Below are positions 11,391-21,100 of a stretch of 64,000 bases of DNA, piece after piece (the first letter of the stretch is position 1; the number at the start of each line of letters is the position of its first letter). Both the position numbers and the translations under genes were made by a program. The stretch spans positions 17,725,079 through 17,789,078 of the forward strand of contig JALMQS010000128.1 of assembly GCA_024734495.1 (NCBI GenBank), written 5' to 3'. The notes under the pieces are model-generated. The model saw nothing but the letters and a program-made list of their open reading frames with translations, searched no databases and was not told the origin of the DNA. The DNA comes from Forficula auricularia (taxonomy: Eukaryota > Arthropoda > Insecta > Dermaptera > Forficulidae).

Positions 11391-11494
11391 TATTAAATAT
11401 TTTTAGGTTCACTTGACAGATTTGTTTTATTTGTTTCTTCTTATGTTAGGTTCTGTATATCTAAATTAGTGAAGAAAATATCAAGTTAATTTCC

Positions 11495-11610
11495 GAAAAT
11501 ACCAAGGTTATTTGAGAATTTTCAATTGAATAATAGAGAATCCCAATTGGATTTCGGAAATTTCAATTCAATTTCAGAAAATCTCAATTGTATTTAAGGG
11601 ATGTATCTTT
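11495..11610. repeat. Degenerate minisatellite of CAATTGAATTTCAGAAA-type units
   Basis: Units of about 20 bp alternate TCAATTGNAT with TTTCNGAAA. The same array, in opposite orientation, lies at 63715-63870 just inside the right end of the hAT element. This may therefore be a hAT-family fragment. Confidence 0.5.
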
Positions 11611-11959
11611 TTAATCAAATAAAATGGTAGGCCAACAGAATTGCAGGGCCTTGTAGTAGCTACCTTTTTTTTCTATGTATTTTTATAAGTTTTTTAATCA
11701 CCACTTACCGGACTTGATAGTATCAGCCATAATGATGAATTATTCAACTAATTTACTTAGAAATTAGCTGAATATGAAATCAAATAGAGGATTCAGTAAA
11801 TGTTATTCTACATGTTAAACAGTTTGACATGACATTTAAGCAATTTAAGCATGCGATAGGCTTGCCATCTAGTGGAGTTCTAAATATCTAATCCGAATTT
11901 GACCAGCAATTTCGATTTATTAAAAAGTATCTGGCGAGCTTTGGTCGGTAATTTTTTGC

Positions 11960-12140
11960 TTTAGATAAAAGCTAGCTGGCTAGGACTAAAAGAAACTGAA
12001 AAAGGTGATGTTCAAGAGCTGAATGATGATGACCTAATTAACCTAGAGAGAGAACATACTTACGATGCTCATTTTGATAATATAATGATGAACAAATTGA
12101 CGGGGCACAGAAGTAATTTACCCTCAAAGTAATGGACGAA
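11960..12140 (+). pseudogene. Tigger/pogo-like transposase C-terminal fragment
   Basis: The plus strand reads ETEKGDVQELNDDDLINLE, resembling the acidic ELTNEDLIELE tail of jerky/Tigger transposases. It is the inverted counterpart of 5871-5992. Only the tail survives. Confidence 0.45.
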
Positions 12141-12470
12141 ATGATAAGAACACATTTCATTTTTATCTCATATACATACAGAGTTTGCTGGCTAAATGGG
12201 CACAGGGTAGGGCAAAACTGTGTCCCTAGATTTGAAGGTGAATGCCCCAGCAATAAGATATACTTCAATCGGTTGTTCCCCGGTCAGTGTCCCTTATTGT
12301 TCTGAGTATTGGTACTCCGGACGACCTCAACGTTTTCGTAGAAAACCAGCCTAATATCTTGAAGACTACGAGCTATAATTTTGGAGGAGGAGAATGTGAT
12401 AATTAAAAATAAATGTAGTTATGTTAGTTTCATAGAGTCACATACCCGCATTATCAAATATGCGCTGTTA

Positions 12471-12657
12471 TTTTTTTGGCTTTTCGGCCTTTCTAGCCAT
12501 AAGCCAATTTACGATACTTACTACTTATTATTATTTTTTTTTTTAATTTGTCTCTACCCCGAGGTCAGATTTTAGCCGGATGCCTCGAGTCGGATTCGAA
12601 CCCGGGTCCACTTGGTTAGCAGGCTGGCACGTTAACCCCTATCCTAACCCGAACTCC
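12471..12657 (-). mobile_element. tRNA-derived SINE, copy 1
   Basis: On the minus strand the head (12657 downward) has a B-box GGGTTCGAATCC and CTGCTAA, as in a tRNA-Ser(GCT)-like ancestor. It is followed by a body ending GGCTAGAAAGGCCGAAAAGC and an A-rich tail. The T-stem no longer pairs, so it is not a working tRNA. A second copy is at 53593-53778, same orientation. Confidence 0.7.
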
Positions 12658-12984
12658 TATGGACTGTTTTGTTTATTTATTCGCATCCTGTTGTAATTTT
12701 TCAATACTCTTATTATTCTTTTGTATCAATCTTTAAGTTAATGAAAGCCTATAATTAAAGGTCGTTTTTGTGTAATTCTTTACAATATTCATGGGCGTAG
12801 TTAAGGGGGGAGGGGGCAGTGCCCCCGCTACAAAACTCATTGACCCCTAGAAGAATAGAAACTCCATTATTATACCTGGAATCTCTTATGTATTCCTCAT
12901 TAAATTATTTCGTTACTTCCAAAATTTGTCAATTATTTTACTAAAAAGTTAGTTGACTCTATTCCCATAGGAAAACTCCCTACT

Positions 12985-13240
12985 TTATATAATATTTTTT
13001 ATGAAATGCTAAATTAAGGGTAGTCACCTTCTGATAGGGGGCGAAGAGTTTAACATAAAACTTATTGCTGTGGCTATCTATATTCATACTTATAGTGATT
13101 TGGAATTGTCCTACATAAGCAGCTAGAAATAATATTTTTTATTAAATGCAAAATTAAGGGTAGTCACCCTTTTTAGAGGGTAAAGGATTGATAATAAAAC
13201 GTCATGTTCATACTTAGTAATTCGGAATTGTTCTAGAAAT
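12985..13240. repeat. Tandem duplication, unit about 140 bp
   Basis: AAATTAAGGGTAGTCACC occurs at 13011 and 13151. Each is followed by an alignable stretch ending in GGAATTGT-CTA. The bases 12660-12985 are AT-rich with no gene seen. Confidence 0.6.
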
Positions 13241-13254
13241 GACATGTAACTATA

Positions 13255-13580
13255 TCTTTCTCTTTTTCAAAAAGCCTTGGAGAGGAAGCATATATTTCCA
13301 CCGCTGGCTGTATTCACTCGAGAAGAAAAATGACAATTCTTGGAAAAAAGCGAAAGTGAGAGCGAAGATGGCGACAATGACTTCCCCACCCACCACTCTC
13401 TATTAATAGAATTTTTTTTATAATGATACTGATACAAGAAGAAGTTGTACCGAAAAGGTTCAACCTCTGAAGCCCGCGGTGGACCCTTTTATCTTGGAAA
13501 TAAGAAGAGATTTAGGGATTGGGTCGGAGTTGAAGGTGTTCGTGGATGCGTGTCTTGAAAGATTGAAGGTTATTTGTTGC
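13255..13580. repeat. Dispersed repeat, partner at 23840-24085
   Basis: The block around 13456 (CAACCTCTGAAG then GGTGGAC and GATTGGGTCG) matches 23960-24060. The upstream part with AATGACAATTCTT matches less well. A small open frame (13479-13685) lies in it but has no recognisable domain. Confidence 0.5.
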
Positions 13581-13794
13581 TGGGAAGACGGTCGGGGGAA
13601 GAGAGTTCCAGTCTCTAGATGTCATAGAGATAAACGAGTTGGCGAATGCGTTCGTTCGATTAGTATCCAAATTAAAAGCGCGTAAGGGTGTTGAGTCCTA
13701 GAAAATCGTGTGTTTCGAGCAAATGAAGCCTTTTATTTTAAATCAGTAGACGGACAAAAGTGTCCTTATACATAACAATACAAGTACAAAATAA

Positions 13795-13960
13795 ATTTAC
13801 AAAAATATAAGGTGATATGTTAATCATTATATAAACATACAAGAAATACAAATTTTTTTTACAAAAATATAAGGTGATACGTTATAATCATAATATAAAC
13901 ATACACAAATTTCGAAAATATAAGGGACACACCAATCACAATACAAACACACACAAGATT
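13795..13960. repeat. Degenerate tandem repeat, unit about 60 bp
   Basis: Three units share AAATATAAGG(T/G) followed by AT-rich spacer and TATAAACATACA. The minus-strand open frame across it is a by-product of the repeats. Confidence 0.55.
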
Positions 13961-14162
13961 CAGAAACAGAGAGTGAAAAAAAAACACAATAACAATTATC
14001 ACAAGTACAAAACAAAACATCACCGAAATTTAACATTGACAGACCGCAAGTAAGGTATCGCCAATCACACGAAGTTCGATTACTCAAAACAGATTGATTT
14101 TAGGAATCCCAAAGAGTCATGGAAGATATCAAAGCGATGTGAGATCCGATTAGTAGATCTTT

Positions 14163-14291
14163 CCCTAGTAGCACAATGTATAAAACTATATAGTAACTAT
14201 ATGGTCCCTATATAGATTTTGAGAATCTACCTACATAGGCACTACCTATATAGTTACTATAAGTATAGTTTGAAACATTGTGCTTCTAGGG
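14163..14291. mobile_element. 129 bp MITE with CCCTAG ends
   Basis: CCCTAGTAGCACAATGT at the left is matched by ACATTGTGCTTCTAGGG at the right. The interior is itself nearly palindromic (ACTATATAGTAACTATAT). Terminal CCCTAG recalls piggyBac-type ends, but an intact TTAA duplication is not present (TT on each side). From 14292 to 15167 I see AT-rich sequence and no gene. Confidence 0.7.
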
Positions 14292-15167
14292 TTGTATTCG
14301 GTCAATCGCATTGACATAACCATAATTTGTGTTACAGCACTTTTGAGAGAGAGGGAGAATAAAACATAGAATTAAAGGGAGCATGAAAATTTTACAAAGA
14401 AATTTAAATACCAGTAGGTTTATTTATATGTATTCAAAAAAATTGAAGGTTTTTCTAAGACTCTGTACATTAGACCCGTTCTAGTAATAACCATATTGGA
14501 CCTAGTTAGTAAGTTTTTCTATATGGGGCAACCGACCAGCTAATTAGCCACCACAAGGTTTCAATTTCGGTTATCCGATTAGAGATCAACTATAACTTTT
14601 TAGTAGAATTGACAAATTTTGGAAGGATGATTGAAATAATTTAATGAGAAATACATAAGTGATACAGTGAAGCAGTATATTTCTTCAATACTGTCTATTT
14701 TTCAATGGGGGGCAATGAGTTTTGTAGGCTAGCTACACATATTTGGCCGGCTTATTATTTTATTCAAGCCGATAATTTTTTTTATCCATAGCTTTTCCGA
14801 CATAGTAGCTTGAGATTCTTGGCTCTAGAACCTTGATTGCTAGCCTCCCGGAAACTAGCTTATAAATGCTTGTCAGAATACTTTTAAAGGTGTTATAAAA
14901 TAATAATTACTCATTAATTAAGTTTTTGAAATTTTCAAATAATATTTTTAAAGAAAAATGCATTTTTATTTATAATTTTTCGTTTTTTCATTTCTTCACG
15001 TTGGCAACAAGTTTCTTTAAAAACAGCCATGAACTGTCAATTGAAATGTCAATAATAAATAGAAATTCATTTATTTTATTTATATATAATTATTCTATTC
15101 TGATTTAAATATCGTTTTAAAATTTAGAAGATAACAATTTAAAAAAATCTACTAAATCGATTTAAAA

Positions 15168-18100
15168 ATGGATGAAAATGAAAAATGTAAAATCGTGAAG
15201 TCGATTATTTCTGCTGGAACAAAATCTATAAATTTTTTTCCAGGTTCAAGAGTAAGTTAATTTTAATTATGCTGTACCATTTTGTCTTAATTAGTTTACA
15301 TTAATTAATTTCAATCATTGTTATTAGATGATATATATTACATATTACAACTAGGCTTATAGCATATGTCTCAGTTTGACCTGGACTCTTTCTTTAAATG
15401 TATGGTCTCGGTGTCCCGGCGAGTTAGTAATTTTCTCCCGGTTACTTGGAAAACATTAAGGTAAAAATTGGCGAATATACACCATGTTCAGGATCGTAAG
15501 ATATTTGCCGCCTATGGGATAATTACAATTATACGCCCCTTTTCATGAGATTCAATATATACGGGAGATTGAAGCGGTTGCGGGGTGATCAGTGAACTTT
15601 TACTGAGCTAGAAAAAGTCAGTATATTACACAACTCTACGAAAAAATGTTTTTCCTCTCCCAAAGTTTATTTCATGATTTTTCTATTCATTGTGCACCAA
15701 AATAATGGAAAAGCACCTATATTCCGTATAAAGTTTGCTTTTGTAGTTGTTATAATAATATTGAAGGAGACAATAAAAGAGTGTGTCTTCTACTGGAATT
15801 ATAAATTTTATTTATTGATAACGAGACTATAGTTTCGAGGGCTTTGCCCTCTTCATCAGTCTATTACAATGGATTCACAGGAATTTATAATTCCAACAGA
15901 AGACACACTCTTTTATTGTCTCCTTCAATATATAAAAATTCTGCTACTCTCGGCCAAAACTTTCATTTTGTTATAATAATAAACGACGAAAAAGGCCATT
16001 TTGACTAATTTTCGATTCCCATTAGATATTAAACAGCAATATTTGAAATTAAAATATTTTGTTGACGTGATAGAAAACAGCTTCCTCTTTGATTTTCAAA
16101 TTACCATTTGTTTGTAACTCAATTAGAACTCCAGTTATAACTAAAAAAATTAACACCATATGTTTTTATCTATGTTTATTATCCTTTATAATCAAGAAGT
16201 TTTAGTTTTTTAATTATAATTCGAGTTCTAATTGAACTAAAAACAAGGCGTAATTTGACAATCAAAGAGGAAGCTGTTTTCTATTACGTCAACAAAATAG
16301 TGTGATTTCAAATATTGCTGTTTAATATCTAATGGGACTCAATATAGGTCAAAATGGACTTTTTCGTCGTTTTAACCGATAATATCTCCAAAACAAGAGC
16401 TAATCGGTAATTTTTATGGTGATTTTTGAATTCAGCAGGAGGAAATACATAAGAATCAGCTATTTTTGGCCAGAGGCATTTTCATTGTCGACCTGTGTTA
16501 CCAATAAATCAAAGAAAATTACAAAATTAACTAAAAATAACCCATATGAACAAAAACAAACTATTTAAACAAAAAAACAGAAGTAACTCATTATATATAT
16601 AACTTATATTAAATTGAAAGTTTCTTTTTGCCGAGAGTAGTAGAATTTTTATAAATTCAAGGAGACAATAAAAGAGTATGTCTTCTGCTAAAATTATAAA
16701 TTTTTAATTTATTTATAACGAGACTATAGTTTCGAGAGCTTTGCCCTCATCATCAGTCTATCACACTTGATTCACAGGAATTAATGAAGAGGGCAAAGCC
16801 CTCGAAACTATAGTCTCGTTATAAATAAATTAAAAATTTATAATTTTAGCAGAAGACACACTCTTTTATTGTCTCCTTCAATTTATAACTTATATATTTA
16901 CTTTCCTTTTAAACCGACCTTTCGGAGGATTCTTCCCTCCTTCTTCAGGGTTTCAAAGGATCAATGAAAGAAACGGAATTAAGGAAAATATTTTTTTTTC
17001 TATTTTAATGCACCCCTAAAGAAGGTAAAATTTTCAAACACTGCTGAGGAGAGAAGCACCTTGTTTGTTCCTGCATTGACCCTTTGAAACCCTTGAAGAA
17101 GGTGGGAAGAATCCTCCGAAACGTCGGTTTAAAAGGAAAGGAGGAAAGAAAGAAAGGACTAATTTAATGCAAATAATTTTTATTTTGTTGCCAACGTTTC
17201 ATCAACTTTATTGACTTCTTCAGGGCTCAAATAGTTATCTTCCTTGCATATTTGTCATTTTTATAATTCTTTCTTAGTTACAATTAGCGAAAAACATAGC
17301 AAGGCAAGTCACTGACAAATATGCAAGGAAGATAACTATTTGAGCCCTGAAGAAGTCAACAAAGTTGGTGAAACGTTGGCAACAAAATAAAAATTATTTA
17401 CATAAAAATATAGTCCTTATTTCCCGATACCAACTTTAATAATTAATCGATGGGCATAACTAATTAAAATAAAGAAAGGAATGACAATCAAATAAATAGA
17501 CCCTATTTGGAAATGGAATAATTTTTTCTTTCTTCACTACCCCTGCCTGGCCTGCCTTTCATTACGTTCAGTTCAGTCAGCCCGTCTCTCTCCAAAGAGA
17601 CAATTTCGTTCAAATATGTTCTTGTTATTTTTATTAATATTTATAAAATAAAATGGGGGAGTTCAGATTTAACAGCTAACACCGGCCCTTCAAATGCGTC
17701 ACTGGATATGACATTTGAAACAACTAGTTATCGACTGTATTAATACAAATCTATATATATAAAATTCTTTACCCGCTACACTCACTCATCATCAAAACAG
17801 CCAGAACCACTGGATATAGAAACATGAAATTTGGAGAGGATATTACATCTATGACATAGGGGCTCACTAAGAAAGGATTTTTCGAAATTCGACCTCTAAG
17901 GGGGTCAAAGGGGGCAGAGTGTGTTTTCACTGATTATGCGATATCTCTTAAGGACTATAAAATATCTACTTGCTTTTTACTTATAAAAATACTAAATTAA
18001 AATATCTAAAAACTAATTTCAGGATTTTTTGAAATTCGACCCCTAAAGGGGTCAAAGGGGGGAAAATATCTTTGCAATATGTTTACACTAATTATGCATT

Positions 18101-21100
18101 TTCAATTAAGAACGATAAGATATCTACTTGATTTTTACTTAATAAAATTCTAAATACAAATATCTAAAAAGCAATTTCAGAATTTTTTGAAATTCGACTC
18201 CCAACTATCTAAAATGTGAGTGAGGGAAAAAATTAAAACCCTCTCCTATCTTGATCAAATTTTGTAGAGTTATTCTTTATTACTTTAAGAAACTATTCTT
18301 GTAAAAATCGACTATCAAAATTGACTGTAGGGGGCGAAAGGGGGGGGGGGGGGCAAAATATAGAAATTTTTAGCTTTTTTGTACATTTACTCTTTAGAAA
18401 ACTGAGAGTTATTTATTTGCAAATATCTAAAAAATAATTTCAACCTCGCAAAATGTGAGTGGAGGCAAAAAATTAATACTCTCTCCGATATAGATCAAAT
18501 TTTGTAATGTTAGTTTTTAAGACTATATAAAATGTATGCCGTAAAAATCAATAGCCAAAATGAGTGGGGGCGAAAGAGGGGGCAAAATATTACAAATATA
18601 TATTACAGACCTAATAATCATATGCCGAGAAGCTGCCTGCTAGGGGCACCTGCCCGGAGGGCCGAGCTGCAAAGGGCGTGCCCCCTACAGCTCGTTATTT
18701 ATATAAAATAAGAATTTGCTTTCAAATCCTCTTTGCTATAAGTACTTTTGTATATAAATAAATTCAACATAGAGCCATTTTCACACTAACTTCAATATAT
18801 CTGAATTTCAATTCACATAAAATTTATTCACATTGAAAATAAAATACTTCGGTTATTGGGTTGTTTAAAAGTAGAAAAATTTCCCCCCAGATTAAACATT
18901 TTTAATGCCATATTCTAATCTGAATACAAGACGTAATACCATATATGCAATTAATTTATTAAATTATTCACTTAAAATGTTGATTTATAATAATAATAAT
19001 AAATATAATTAATAATAGTTTAAAAATTGTTTTTAATATTTCTAGGTATATTTTCATTTCCAAACTATTAAATGTGATGATCAAAGAACTGTAATCGACG
19101 ATAGCAAGAAAAATGGAAAGCCAATGGAGCTTGTTTTGGGAAAAAGTTTTAAATTTGAAGTTTGGGAATCAATCATTCAGATGATGAGCATTAATGAAAT
19201 AGCAAGATTTACAGTCGACAAAACGGTAATTGTAATCATATGAAAAAATTAATCAGAGATTTAAGAATCTGCTTATTCAGTTGGTAACTTCGTATCCATT
19301 TATATCAAAAACATTGAGAGACGCTTCGAAGCCGCCTGAGAAAAGAAATCATCGATGTTGTGGTGTCACATTACAACATGAGGGAATCGGATATGATGAT
19401 TTAAATGAATTAATCAAAAATCCTGTTGATTTAGAGTTCATAATAGGTAACTTGAAATATATATTATTTTTAAAAACATATCGTCGCCTTAGAGTGTAAA
19501 CCTGATAACTCACAACAAGGAAATTTTACAGGGCAGAGAAAAAACAAACAACATTTAATATTGTTGTTATGGAAAGAAACTATTTTTCACATTTTTTTTC
19601 TACAACTTAGAATCGTAATTTTAAGTAGGAGTTTTACTTGGACGATGCTGCATCTCTTTTCCTTTCAAACGGTATTAATATGTCATATATGATAAAAAAT
19701 GGATTTAGCAGGTTTACACTCTAAGGCGACGATGTTAATTTTGTTATGAAATATATATATATATATAAACTTAAACTAGGGTGACACTACTGTGTATGTA
19801 CTTTTCTCTTTCACATAATTTATAGACCAACTACTTAAAATCATTTTGATGGGCCTAGTTCTTTGATTTAGCCTGAGAATTTTTAAACTAATTTGAGGCA
19901 AAGCTAGCTTTCAGTCATCAATAGACTTTGTGATCAAATCATAAAGTAGGCGAGCCGTACTTCTTTTCCTTCTCGTTTCTAGACTATACATATAAAAGAT
20001 TTTCAGCATTATACAACAAAAATAGACATGTAATTTTAAGGAAAAATTGGGAATTTAGCCAAGTTTTGTCAAAATATCTCGAAAAGGGTTAAAATTATTT
20101 TGATACAATCATGTGAGCGAAATCGGGGAATTAAGGCAAAAAAAATCATTTTTTTAAATATATCATTAAAAACGACAACTTTTTTGTTTGAATTTTAACC
20201 AAACTCTAATCAGCTCATAATAGCAATTTAAAATAACTAAATATGAAATTCATTTTCATATTCATTTTGGTTTTTGGGCTAGAACGCACAAAAAATTTTG
20301 CTAACTCACAAAGTCACTCACGTAAGCAAAGACATTTTACAAAATAATTCATATCTTTTTTCTTTAACATTTTTTGATTTTTGTCCTCCTTAGCGCCCTG
20401 ATTCAGCACATTTTTTTTATTTAAATATATATAGCCGTCTTTGAAATATTTCGAAAAAAAACCACTACTTTTTCTTGCACAATTACAATACGTGCCCATA
20501 CTGCGTATAATAAATTAAAAAAGATTCAACTTTTAAGTTTGGAAGATGTTCGAATAGATGGTGATGTTTGAGTTTGGCTTTTCTGAGATTACTTTTGTTG
20601 GTGCATTCTGGAAAGATCTTTACTTCTATAGTTCTATTGGCTTGGTGCAAAATTATTTTTTGCGACTTTTTTTTCTTTAAAAATGCATCACAATCATTTC
20701 ATGATTTCAACAAACTTTTTGGCGAAGGAGCAATCAGGAAAAGCCAAGTTGAAAAAAGGTTGAAGAAGTTCAAATCGGGTGATACAAATCTCGCAGATGA
20801 AGAAGGAAGAGGTTGACTATCAAATTTCGACGACCAGACACTTTTGTCAGCAGTGGAAGAGGACGAAAGCTTGACAATCAAAATGTTGGCCGAAGACGTC
20901 GTTCCTCGCCTCATAAAGCTCGAGAAAATATGAAAATTGGCTGGATGGGTTCGCCACGAACTCTCCGACAACAACAAAGCCGAATGTGTCCGAATTTTCA
21001 CCGATTTGCTGCAGCTAAACGAGCAAACTCCGTTCCTGCAGAATCTCGTCACTGGGGATGAATCGTGGCCTCTCTTCAAAAAGGTTAAAAGAAAGAAGAT

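Larger units (their letters stand above)
17171..17399. repeat. Palindrome with inverted hammerhead-like cores
   Basis: Arms of about 85 bp (AAATAATTTTTATTTTGTTG, then CAACGTTTCATCAAC, then TATTTGTCA) are inverted around 17285. Both arms carry a hammerhead-like core. Confidence 0.75.

Noticed and set aside
12590..12660. tRNA gene on the minus strand (also 53690-53778)
   Set aside because: A B-box and an anticodon-like CTGCTAA are present, but the T-stem and acceptor stem do not pair. The same body and tail follow in both copies, so these are SINEs.
13827..14087. Cys-rich 86-residue minus-strand frame
   Set aside because: It spans a degenerate 60-bp tandem repeat; the pattern of residues follows the repeat.
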